A stretch of 64,000 nucleotides of DNA from Adiantum capillus-veneris (lineage: Eukaryota > Streptophyta > Polypodiopsida > Polypodiales > Pteridaceae). The notes under the pieces were generated by a model that searched no databases, was not told where the DNA came from, and saw only the letters and a list, made by a program, of their open reading frames with translations. Below are positions 54,909-64,000 of the stretch, piece by piece. The stretch lies in the NCBI GenBank assembly GCA_014529385.2, contig CM043968.1, positions 10,177,648 to 10,241,647 of the forward strand. The letters are read 5' to 3'. Within the stretch, counting starts at the first letter, position 1. Every line of letters starts with the position of its first letter. A program made the position numbers and the translations under genes.

Positions 54909-55578
54909 CATACCTAGTTGTATGGGCAGCTAGGCGACAACGGGAGGAGTGAACTCTCGCTAGAGGGGGGATGTTGTACCTCCAGAACATTGGAATTTTT
55001 ATGAATAAGTTTGAGTAGAATTTTTACTAGAATTCTGTCTTGGTGTTGTTTGCAATACTGGTTGAAGGGCTGTTTTAACGAACCATGTGATTCGGAATTA
55101 AACAAGGAATATTTATGTTGAACAACCTTTGTGGTAGTAATTAGGTCACACGAGGAAGTGTGAGTGTGGGGGTGGAAAGTGGGGGCTTGGCTCGGGTTGC
55201 CAATGCCTACGAGATGGGTGGTCCCGATTGGTCGGGAACTCTCTGTCCCCATAGTGCTTACTCGATATTGGTATCACTCATTGCCCCTAGAGCGGCGAAT
55301 CCTCGAGAGTACGTGCCTCTGAAACATGGGGAAAAAGGCACTCGGGGTTTCTCTCCTCTGTGAAGGTGGGTCTTAGGATCGCTAGATAATTAAGTACGCT
55401 TCCCCTGCGAGGTGGAGCTAGATCTCGTTGCTAGTAGGCTCGAACTCGACTCACTTTGTGATGAGAGATCGTCCGCTAGTGAACCCTGAACCTTTTTGTT
55501 TGCTTCCGCTATAGATCTAGTGGCCACCAGGTTTACCATCAGATCCGTTGTTTGATACGACGGGGTGGGGACCTCACA

Positions 55579-55960
55579 CCTGGTACCACATTTTATAAGC
55601 TTTTCAAGTTCCTCTTGAACAATCTTTGCATACTTAGGATTCATTGGATAAGGACATTGCTGGGCTGGCTTAGCATTGCTAATGATTGGAATTGTGTGTT
55701 GTAGCACCGAAGGTGGAACAATTTTCATATCATGATAAGTCCAAGAAAATATATCCCTAAATTCTTTAAGAAGCATTTTAAGTCCCTCTTCTTTAGTCGG
55801 AGTGAGGTCTTGAGCAATAAAGATAGGTTTAGACTCCTCACTAGGTTTTGCTAGTTCAATCTCCTTAACTACCTCTAGGCCGTCATAAACACCGCTACTT
55901 CTAGTGGTAGGCTTCCGTTGGGCTTTTTTGTATGCAACTTTACCCTCCCTCATGGTGTAG
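55579..55960 (-). pseudogene. pol: E1 reverse transcriptase, N-terminal part
   Basis: VVKEIELAKPSEESKPIFIAQDLT, FRDIFSWTYHDMKIVPPSV and LEKLIKCG are the normal lead-in of a gypsy RT. The frame runs on for 62 codons into the insertion (to 55390), giving a chimaeric end (S-rich, ...STSQGKRT) before a stop. Confidence 0.85.
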
Positions 55961-56949
55961 GATTTGAAATACTCAGACGCGGGATGTAAGTCAGCAGGCT
56001 CTTGTTCTGACAAGGCCTTTTCCTTGATGTCCACTTCTTTTTGTTGTTGTGCTAACTCTTGGTTTTTTCGTCTTTGAGAAGTGCGACTTAGTTTTGTCTT
56101 TTTTGCAATCTCTATTTGGGCGATGTCATGACGTTGTAGACTACACCACATGAGATTTTGGAGGTGTTCACCCCAATTATCTACCAACGTTCGATGAGCA
56201 TCACATGCCCCTACATACCTAAGCCATTCTGCAGTAGTTCTTTCTTTGTTTATTTTTGCTCTCACATTTGCTCGATATAGTCGTCTCTTATATGACCTTC
56301 TTTTCTTGCTGAAGATTCCATTTTGGGTTATGTCTAAACCAGACTCACTTGATAGGTCTTTGCTTGTATCCTCTTCACTTGCGGATAAATTACCATAAGC
56401 GGTGGTACTAGGCCTTGCCTGTTTAGTTTCTTGACTTGGTTCATTAGTTGTTTCCTCTGGCTCTGAATTGGTCTCTTCCTGAGATATCGTTTTTGAGGTG
56501 TATTGGCTAGAATTTCTTGAGGAATCATCAGTTTCACTCTCAGGTAGGTGTGCCTCTCCCTTGTCCTCAGCGTTTATGTGTGCTACACCTAACATGTTTA
56601 GTGGTATGATTTGTAGCATTTCTTCCCCCTCTGGTGTTACCCAGGTTGTTCCTCTAGTCCCCCGAATATCTATAGTTGCCGCTAGGTGTACCCAATCGAC
56701 ATTGTCTGATTTAGTCATGCCAGGTAACACATCCATATAGGGAGAGTCCTGCTCATTGTCTGTCTTTGTCCTACAAGTATAACAGTACTTTAGCGGGGCC
56801 GAGTGAACTGTGGTGTGAGAGTGATTGTCAATGATGGCTCTACCTCCTAGGGGATGTACTTTTCCAGTCACAAGGTCTACTCTAATGAAATAATCTTGGA
56901 ATTGGAGATAAACATGGTTTTTAGACTAGTCGTGCACCATTTTTTCTTC
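55961..56949 (-). pseudogene. E1 linker between PR1 and RT
   Basis: Open from 56871 in the same frame as the RT lead-in. It contains CYTCRTKTD, VDWVHLAATIDIRGTRG, VTPEGEE, an acidic S/E/T-rich stretch, then a basic helix-rich one (KRRSYKRRLYRANVRAKINKER). The first part is also present in E2 (CYTCREETD...PYMDVLPGMT). Not a domain I know. Confidence 0.55.
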
Positions 56950-57373
56950 CCTCATAAATGGTCATCCTAAGATCATCTCGTATGACATGGAATGCTTAGA
57001 AAAAGTCCATGACAATGAAAGTATGTCTTACCCTATGTCCTAGGATTTTGATCTTAAGATCCTTGAGCATCCCCATAGGCTTGGCAATAGTTCTGTTTGC
57101 CATCTTCACCACAATGTTTGTAATTGCAAGTTGAGGTCTTCCCATTGATTCCCAATAGCTTTCGGTAACAATGCTAACTCTTGCACCACCATCCAGGATT
57201 CCCTTTACAGTTAATTCCTTAGTAATGATGGGTAGAGTTGCATTAGACTCATCACCTTCAAAGTATTGGTCCAACTCATTAACAGGTACTTCAACTACAG
57301 ACTCATGTTCTTCTAGGTTGGGTGGTGGTGCTAATGGTCCCCCATCATTCATTATCGAGTCGGGTCTATTCAT
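56950..57373 (-). pseudogene. pr: E1 first retropepsin (PR1)
   Basis: LTVKGILDGGARVSIVTES carries DGGA at the active site; then KMANRTIAKPMGMLKDLKIKILGHRVRHTFIVMDFF. The frame breaks at about 56996, but ILGGPF-like and DW sequence is readable just after. It lies between Gag and RT, where gypsy proteases belong. E2 has the same domain with the same DGGA. Confidence 0.8.
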
Positions 57374-58096
57374 ACGTGCAAACTACGGTAATCTAGCCTG
57401 TAGTTCTCCATTGAGAAACGCTTGAAGTGCTAGGAATAACTCAAGATCTTCATACAACTTGGATATGATAGTGGTGCGTATTTTTGAGGAGATGAAATCC
57501 ATAAACTTGGAGACATTCAATGGCAACTTTTGAGATGTAGGACCTTGACAAGAGAATGGTGAAGATGGAATCTCCACTTCCTCAAAGGGGTCAGGAATTC
57601 CCTCACTAAACATTCTTTCTAGCAAGAAAGGTGTATGTCCACTTTCTGATGTCCTACCCTCACTCTCTTCCCAAATGATATTGGGTATGGCTATTGGCTT
57701 GTGGTCCTTGTGAGGTTGAACTTGTGTGGGAAACATTGTGTCTGACATCTTGATATGCTTGGGTTCTAGCTCTAGCTCTCGTGGAGTCTCTTCCACAAAA
57801 CCCCTCAAATGTTGGACTTGTTCAATTTTTTCTTTTGGGTTTGGATAAGTTTTGAACTTTTTCTTGCAGTTTCCCGTTTTTGGCTCTTGTGGCTTATCTT
57901 GGGGATTTTCAATTGGGTGGGTTAGCTCTAAAAACTCTTTTGGTGTCTTTGGCAATTTGTTATGGCTTTCCCTAGCAATATGTTCACTCGATCCCCGCCC
58001 ATGATGCTCTTTTTTGGATTTTTCTTTTATAGTAACAGTTTTAGTCTCCGTGGTCTCTATCAAATCAGAGTCATCCTCGGGGTCATTCATATACAC
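57374..58096 (-). pseudogene. E1 Gag-protease linker
   Basis: 237 open codons, E/K/P-rich (KEKSKKEHHGRGSSEH, HKPIAIPNIIWEESEG), ending in a helix-rich LSKLYEDLELFLALQAFLNG stretch. No domain is recognised; it joins the zinc-knuckle region to PR1. Confidence 0.45.
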
Positions 58097-58288
58097 AATA
58101 TGTTCTCCTATCCCTATGTTGGTCTTGGAACTAGGTTTTTAGCTTGAAGTGTTTATCAACCTCTTCCTTCGTGTTTTCTTTTTCTTTGCTCGGGAAATTG
58201 ATGCCGTATCTCTCTCTTCAAGGATATAGTTTGGATTTTGTAGCATTGATCATGTGATTACGTTTGCAGGTACAGCAGGTGGCATTCC

Positions 58289-59060
58289 TTATGTCCCATT
58301 AACAACCTCAACTAAATTCCATGGAGTTATTTTAGCCGCATTCGGGTTATGCGGGCATTGTGCAATCAAATGATCTATACCACATCGGTTACAAGTGAGT
58401 ACTGGCATTGAGGATGGACCCTCTTGAGTTGCTGGCATTCGGGTAGCAACCTTTTGTAATCTATTAGGACACTCTACCACACAGTGTGGTCCAACACATT
58501 TGAAGCATTGGAGAGGGGGTCTCTTGGCAAAGCTATTGATGTGTTGGCCCCTTGGAGCAAAAGCAGATGCTTGATATACATGCTTGACTTGTCCAAAAGG
58601 ATCCTCCATGTAGTATTGGGGACCCATTTTGAATGCATCAAGTCCATACGAAGTGAGGGGGTCTACATCATCACTATAATCATATGTGCCAGATGACTCA
58701 CAACCCAATTGATTCATTGGGGTAACTCTTGGGTGTGGAGGTTGTGGTCCTAGGACTGGAGGTGGTAAAGGAATAGAGTGGATAGTGTTCTGAGGCCTAG
58801 AGACTAAGTGCAATGGTGCTTGCTCAACAAGAGGAGCAGGGATTAGTGCAGGTACTTGAGGTGTATTTGTCCAAGGTACAGGTGGCCTACTTGCTAGCAT
58901 GCATTTGATCATTAGGAAATCCTAATATTGATGCCTATACTTACCACACACGCTGCAGATTCCATTGAATTTAGCTCTAAATGTTGGACATTCACTGGTA
59001 CTATGTGGGCCAAAACAAACTAAGCACCACTGTTGCTCCCTCCTTGGGTACATATGACTA
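58289..59060 (-). pseudogene. gag: E1 nucleocapsid with non-canonical zinc knuckles
   Basis: Three knuckles with spacing C-x2-C-x3-H-x4-C: CLVCFGPHSTSEC (about 59020), CFKCVGPHCVVEC (about 58500) and CNRCGIDHLIAQC (about 58390), plus a partial CSVCGKYRH. Retroviral and plant Gag knuckles normally have x4 before the His, so all three are one residue short in the same place. A P-rich stretch (58912-58740) separates the first from the others. Frames at 59227-58922 and 58912-58289 are joined by a stop near 58920. Confidence 0.7.
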
Positions 59061-59860
59061 TTTGGTGGGGAACCATTATCCTTCATGCCCTCTTGGATAG
59101 CCATGATAGATTTGGTAAGATTCTCCAAGGTCATGTCAGCTATCTTCTGCTCTTTAACAATTGTCTTTATAGTCATTGGCTCATGTCCAGACACTTGTGA
59201 GCTAATAGACCTCGTCTCAGAAGACACTTTTTTCCAGCAATCATTAAGTTATCCTCTAGTTGGATTGCATTGGCAGTGACTGCCTCCCAAGTGGTAATTC
59301 CTCGAATGACTAGGCCATTGTAAATCTCTTCATGTCGTAACCCTCGGATAAATCTATCCAGAAGCTGGTTATTATTGAAGCCCTCATTTGGGGTGCAGCG
59401 AGAGTTTACATGATTTAAACGACTAATGAAGTCTCTCATTGACTCTCCTTCCTCTCGTTTGGCTTTTTGGAACTGAGATCCTATACCCCAAAGCACACCC
59501 TCTTGTATGTATTCTTTCAAGAACTATCTTTGGAGAGTAGGATAATGAGTGCGCTCCTCAACACTTAAAGTCCTATACCAATCCCCAGCTTTTTTGCTCA
59601 GGGTCAAACTCAATGCATTTCACTTATGCAACTCATTACGCTCTTCCACGGAATCACACACATGTTCGAACACTTTGATATTCTTTCTAGCATCTTCGTC
59701 ACCATTGAACTTCTAGGTGAATTTTGCTATTTTCACCGCCTTACTCCTGGGTTCTCTCTGAGGTGCATTACACATATTTCCAACGATGGATTGATTGAGA
59801 AAAAGCTTCCAAATTGCCTATGGGAGCAGGCATGACTGCCGGAGGTGCTGGTGGAAATAC
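59061..59860 (-). pseudogene. gag: E1 Gag capsid region
   Basis: Broken frames read FNGDEDARKNIKVFEHVCDS, KKAGDWYRTLS, YIQEGVLWGIGSQFQKAKREEGESMRDFISRLNHVNSRC and DRFIRGLRHEEIYNGLVIRG, the classic plant retrotransposon Gag (PF03732-like) pattern. Stops near 59715, 59619 and 59525 interrupt it. Confidence 0.85.
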
Positions 59861-60431
59861 ATGCAGAACAGGGGGTGGCATTGGCCTTGGCATATATGCA
59901 ACCGGCTAAGGATAGGATGTGGCTTGGCATAGCCCCACTTGAATACAAACTTGGATGATACGCTCATGGAGCATACGCTATTTTTATAACTGGGGATGTA
60001 GGAGCCACATGAGCATGAGTGGCCACAGGTATGTATGGACGATACGCACTGGGAGGCACTATAGAAGGTACTACACCACTAGGTAGTGGCATCGCATTAG
60101 CTATAGAGGTCATCGGTACACTTTCTGTCATGCTTATCACTAGGGTGGGCACTATGGTCTCTCTAAGAGAGAATTGAGCCAAGTTAGGAAAGCTAAAGGT
60201 ACTCCTCATGGGCTCAGGCTGTATTGAGATTTTAGGAAAAACAACATAGGGAGGATCAATGGGACTCACTGGGGGAGTCTCCATTTGTGATAGAGTGGGT
60301 TGTTTCCCCTTTCTAGTGTCTAAGAATTGCATAGGACCTATCAAAGGTATGTTCATTCCTCGGTTTTGCCTCTCTGACTGGATGTACACTCTACCGTACG
60401 TGTCAATGTAAGGGACTTTCCGCATACACCG
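59861..60431 (-). pseudogene. gag: E1 Gag N-terminal region
   Basis: 171 open codons from inside the LTR border (60479) to 59964, P/S/T-rich with TYGRVYIQSERQNRG and PIDPPYVVFPKISIQPEP. Probably the disordered N-terminus of Gag; the true start is uncertain because the open frame begins in the LTR. Confidence 0.5.
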
Positions 60432-60663
60432 TGTGTGAGCCACAAAGGCTGCAAACACACAACAAACCGAAGAGAGCAAGCATCAAAGAGAACAATGGTG
60501 TGCCACTCACTGCTCTACGCTGCCATTGTGAAGGATCCTCATGCGATGAAGAAGAAGGAGCGCATGTCGCCACCGCTCAACCACCTCACCGCCGTAGATG
60601 CCGCTGCGATGCTCGATCGCACACACTCTCTCTCACTCTCTCTCCCTCAAGCATACACACACA

Positions 60664-60665
<2 letters not shown>

Positions 60666-60716
<51 letters not shown>
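60666..60716 (+). repeat. CA microsatellite in the LTR
   Basis: About 25 uninterrupted CA units, located downstream of the LTR TATA box on the minus strand (reading GT). The partner LTR has a shorter interrupted tract at 46812-46852. Confidence 0.95.
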
Positions 60717-60719
<3 letters not shown>

Positions 60720-60810
60720 AGCACACAAAGGAGATGGAGAAGGAGATAGAACAAGAGAAATCTCTATAGCATGCACCCTCAAGAATGAGGAAATTAGGTC
60801 ACAAACAGCC

Positions 60811-60819
60811 TTTTATATG
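60811..60819 (-). promoter_or_regulatory. TATA box of the shared LTR
   Basis: CATATAAAA on the minus strand, conserved with 46946-46955. Confidence 0.6.
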
Positions 60820-61004
60820 GGTTTGGCCCGTCCACACATGGGTGCCCAACGGTCAAAGTAAGATAATTGTCCAATAATATATGTGGTGCGCCTCTCATTG
60901 GCGATCACCAAAGCACTTATCAAGCACCTAACGTGCACATGTGAGACCAAAAAGCCCAACCTATGACTCTAACAAAGTAATATGAGGTACGTCATTGGTT
61001 AAAA

Positions 61005-61017
61005 TTCTCCCCTTCCT
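61005..61017 (-). other. Polypurine tract of E2
   Basis: AGGAAGGGGAGAA on the minus strand abuts the shared LTR, preceded by the usual TCGAGGACGGAATC ending of gypsy internal regions. Confidence 0.8.
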
Positions 61018-61941
61018 GATGTAGATTCCGTCCTCGAAAGCTATGATTGTGCAAAGCATGCAATTGTATGGCTCCATAGGAGAGGACCTGTAGCACAAGA
61101 AGGAACAAAAGAAGTGAAAGCACAAGTGCAACATGTGAAGAAGTGCAATAAGCAACACTCAGACATTGTAAACTATGGAATTCAAGAAATTAGGATGTGT
61201 TATGTTGCCAATGTAGAACAAAAAAGTAGTACATGTGTAATGGTTCATTAACCCAAGTTAAGGACTAAAACATAGCTAAGTCAACTACCATTAATGCACA
61301 ATTTAGCAATCAAGGCCAACAAATAAAGTTACTAGATCTTAGCCTAAAGCCATGATACCTACTTAAAACCAGACTAATAAGACTAAACTCGTCGTGAATG
61401 AAACACTACAAGGTACAAAAGGTCTAAAACCTATGAGCATCTAGATTGGCAACAAGTAACAACACCATAATGTCAATGCATTCCTAGCATACTACAATGA
61501 TAATCATGCAACAATGCTGACAATGTGGAAGGCCAAAAGAATAGGAAGAAGTACACCTGGTGATCCGATGGATCGCATGCATAGTTGCCTTCAGAGCCAA
61601 TTCCACATTCACTAACACTGCATAAAAAGTCACAAACAAGCACTACACACCTCCAAATGGCACATTAGGTGTTAGTTGACATAGGTTGTTGTTTTAGGGC
61701 ACATGATGTGACACCTGGGGTTTCGGGTCAGTGATTCAGACTGGTAGGGTGCACTCTCATTGAATAAGTACTCTTGCTCTTTTACTATTTTGTTTTTTGT
61801 TTTGTTTCAACTCAAATGGATGAGTTACTATAAGCTATACAGATACAATCCCGCGAATCAAAAAGTTCAGAGGTAAGGGAAGGAAGATGTAGAGAGTAGC
61901 GTTTGAACGACAAGGAAGCACTCCCCCCTTCCTCGGGTAGA
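61018..61941 (-). other. E2 3' untranslated region
   Basis: Aligned with E1 47181-48168 and 48740-49059 but without the 560-bp segment that holds the acidic frame in E1. No coding sequence is recognised. Confidence 0.6.
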
Positions 61942-62620
61942 TCATACCTTTTGAAAAGATGTCTTCACACGTTGAAACCAATTGGTCCAATCGGGAACAA
62001 GTGGTGAATGGGGCAACAATGTTGGAATAATGCTAGGTGAAACATCAAGTTGCAATGGTGGTAAGGTACTCTCCCAAGAACAAATATGAGATGGTGAATC
62101 TAATAGTGGTAAATGTACAGTGGGCGATGTAGATTGTACTAGGTTCAGTGGTAAATGTACAGTGGGCGATGTAGATTGTACTAGGTTCTCTGAATAATGT
62201 ACAGTGGTCAAGAGTGATGGTGTAGAAGCTTCGACATCAAATGATGGACTTAATGAAGAACTAGAAGCTTTGGATGACTCCCCTCTTTCAAAGCACGAGA
62301 GATATAATGGAGGGCTGGCAGGTATTGAGATAGACTCCAAGTCTAATGAATCATTTTCAACAAGCTTCCCCTTACCCTAGTCATGATGGGCAATGACTCA
62401 TAGGGAATGGATAATGATTCAAGCGAGGTTTAGGAACCCAAATTTGACAATTCCATCATAGTAACCCTGGGCTTCCAGCAATACTTTAGGTACCCAACTC
62501 AAACTAATGTGAAGATTGCGATTGTGGTTGCACTTTCTACGAGGTTTCCTCCTGGAACTAGGTGGAGAAGGAATCAGTGGAATCTTGGGAACCCATCCAT
62601 ACATAACTTGTTTCACAGTA
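61942..62620 (-). pseudogene. E2 W-P-K / AQGYY region
   Basis: YGWVPKIPL and SWVPKVLLEAQGYYDG are followed by a frame change, after which an IWVPK sequence is readable (about 62430). The S/T/P-rich tail (62340-61942) has a short internal duplication (NLVQSTSPTVHLPL twice, 45 bp) and ends DWTNWFQRV, as does the E1 tail. Confidence 0.6.
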
Positions 62621-63170
62621 AGAGTGACCCTTGAGGCAACACTCGTGGTGTCATTTATAGAGGTTGAATGCATATAACCAGCAATATCAATGGAGTTTGT
62701 TTTAAGAACTTGTGGTTGTGGAGTGTCAATTGTTTGCATAGTCACAACAATTGATGGCTCGGGCTTTGTCTCTAGAGCAGTAAGGCTCAAAGTTGGCTTT
62801 TTCGTTGTGATACATTGAGTCTCCCAATCAATTGTGCACTTGGTTGCCGACATCCACATTCTTCCTAGGTTGAGGCTGCCTTCCATACTACCAGTAGGCA
62901 TGACCAAAAAGTCTTGCACAACCACCCCATTCCCATAAGCGATAGGAGCATTCAAGATTCCCAACTTTTTAGTCATTTTTTATTGATACCCTTGACTTTT
63001 ATGGTGCTATCCAATAAGGTAGGCTTTCCTGATTGACACCACATGGCATATGATAATAAATCATATCGAGCACCTGTGTCCAGTAATGCATTGTATAATA
63101 CCTTTCCATATGGACTATTCAATTCAATTGGGTATCATAGAGGTGAATCAGAATCCAAAGGATCCTCATC
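62621..63170 (-). pseudogene. E2 second retropepsin (PR2)
   Basis: NSPYGKVLYNALLDTGARYD has a canonical DTGA (63069-63080), then LSYAMWCQSGKP. After a frame change at about 62976 it reads VVVQDFLVMPTGSMEG, SLNLGRMWMSATKCTIDWE, the retropepsin LG-x2-W...IDW motif. It corresponds to the E1 domain downstream of integrase but here follows PR1 at a distance of only about 300 bp. Confidence 0.75.
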
Positions 63171-63901
63171 AGTCTCTACAAAATATGCTTGTGTAACACC
63201 AAGGTTTCTCATGGCTTCATCTTGTATGTCTGTAGAGAGCACATGAGGTACACTCAACATATTTACAGGTACGATTTGTGGGATCTGTTCCCCCTCAGGT
63301 GTTACAAAGGTTGTTCCTCAAGTTCCCCAAGTATTGATAGTGGCCGCTAAGTGTATCCAATCAACATTTATCTGACTCAGTCATGCCAGGTAACACATCC
63401 ATATAGGGAGATTTTTGCTCAGTATCCGTCTCCTCCCTACAAGTATAACAATATTGTAGTAGGGCTGAGTGAATTGTGGTATCAGAGTGATTATCAATGA
63501 TGGCTCTACTGCCGAGAGGATGTACTTTTCCAGTGATCCACGTGAATGACAGAGTCTTGGAATTGTAGATAGACATGGTTTTTAGACCAGTCATGTACCA
63601 TTTTTGCTTCTCTCATGAAGGGTCCTCCTAAGATCATCTCGTATGACATAGGGTGCTTAGAAAAATCTATGATAATGAAAGTATGTCGTACCTTGTCTCC
63701 AAGAACCTTGATCTTAAGATCCTTGAGCATCCCTATAGGTTTTACAATGGTTCCATTTGCCATCTTTACTACAATGTTTGTAACTCCAAGGCAAGGTCTT
63801 CCCATGGATTCCCAACGATTCTTAGTAACAATGCTAATTCCTGCACCACCATCAAGGATTCCCTTTACAGTTAACCCCTTAGTAGTGATGGGTAGAGTGG
63901 T
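63171..63901 (-). pseudogene. pr: E2 first retropepsin (PR1) and linker
   Basis: LTVKGILDGGAGISIVTK (DGGA, as in E1), KMANGTIVKPIGMLKDLKIKVLG, and YEMILGGPFMREAKMVHDW, the retropepsin ILG motif, are all in one open frame (to 63506). The linker with CYTCREETD and PYMDVLPGMT follows, then VTPEGEQ. At about 63.22 kb it passes directly into the sequence that in E1 lies after integrase. On the other side the match to E1 ends at 63901, where LTR D begins. Confidence 0.82.
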
Positions 63902-64000
63902 TGTTGACGGGCGAGCGTCAACGACATCCATTATGCTTCCATTGGTGTGTACACATGTGTATGCATATATTTTTTGTATTTACGGGCTCCACAATGGGTT
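63902..64000 (+). repeat. LTR D, start of another TGTTGA-family LTR
   Basis: Begins TGTTGACGGGCGAGCGTCAAC, the same terminal hairpin layout as LTRs A, B and C, exactly where homology of E2 to E1 stops. It continues past the window, so only the first 99 bp can be seen. Confidence 0.5.

Larger units (their letters stand above)
52799..55578 (+). mobile_element. 2.8-kb insertion splitting the E1 RT
   Basis: The RT reads up to LEKLIKCG on one side and resumes at IYPIEHSEW on the other. The inserted DNA starts TGTAAGGTCTCTGACCC and ends GGGGTGGGGACCTCACA, which are roughly inverted copies of each other, with TG...CA tips. It holds a TATA-like box, a CA microsatellite, a Gag-like start codon region (54362-54535) and a 30-bp tandem repeat. 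I see no internal LTR pair and no target duplication, so it may be a truncated or non-autonomous LTR element; the borders are good to within a few bases. Confidence 0.6.
60432..61004 (-). repeat. LTR shared by E1 (5') and E2 (3')
   Basis: 573 bp, partner of 46601-47168. On the minus strand it is preceded by the E2 polypurine tract and followed by E1 gag. One LTR thus serves as the 3' LTR of E2 and the 5' LTR of E1. Its first base pair is TT instead of TG (TTTTAACC), a point mutation. It contains a long CA tract on the plus strand (about 60666-60716). Confidence 0.8.

Noticed and set aside
1-64000. tRNA, rRNA or other structured RNA genes
   Set aside because: No cloverleaf with A and B boxes, rRNA core sequence or snRNA-type promoter was recognised on reading; a covariance-model scan would be the proper test.

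Overview
The window looks like intergenic heterochromatin from a large, repeat-rich land-plant nuclear genome. I see no convincing host gene, rRNA, tRNA or CRISPR array. Almost every recognisable protein belongs to a mobile element, and the elements are nested, truncated and frameshifted. A fern or other non-flowering plant is my best guess, from the look of the gypsy proteins and the transposase-like gene; this is weakly supported.

Layout. 1-1141 and 6697-8050 are one array of repeats carrying a 24-bp palindrome; a nearly intact Ty1/copia element (1142-6691, 192-bp LTRs, target duplication CCAAT) split it. 8491-9541 is a solo LTR-like copy. 9542-13283 (minus) holds a broken transposase-like gene, flanked at 13440-14990 by a tandem array. 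16344-23880 (minus) is a retroelement without reverse transcriptase or integrase (called NA here): a gag-like protein, a retropepsin-like domain and a W-P-K motif region, then polypurine tract and 3' LTR. It is interrupted by a solo LTR (22033-22977) with target duplication CATGC. 24378-25254 is a second copy of the palindrome array. 25255-29880 (plus) is Ty3/gypsy element F. 29925-30410 is a scrap of an NA relative. 30411-34700 is mostly unidentified. 35035-42598 holds decayed gypsy element G (minus) between direct repeats, 43990-45150 the integrase scrap H (minus).

From 46601 to the end, minus strand, lies a tandem pair of one large Ty3/gypsy family: LTR 46601-47168, internal region E1 to 60431, a shared LTR 60432-61004, then internal region E2 to 63901, where another LTR begins. 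E1 reads gag, several zinc knuckles, a first retropepsin (PR1), RT, RNase H, integrase, and then a second retropepsin (PR2) and a W-P-K region. A 2.8-kb insertion (52799-55578) splits its RT. E2 has PR1 joined almost directly to PR2, with RT, RNase H and integrase gone.

The most interesting signal is this post-integrase module: a second aspartic-protease-like domain followed by repeated W-x-P-K / AQGYY motifs. It occurs in E1, E2, F (divergent) and NA, and the two elements that lost the replication enzymes both still carry it. A second unusual architecture is a duplicated zinc-binding (H2C2) integrase domain in F. None of the genes looks intact. Calls rest on reading translations by eye; no database search was possible.
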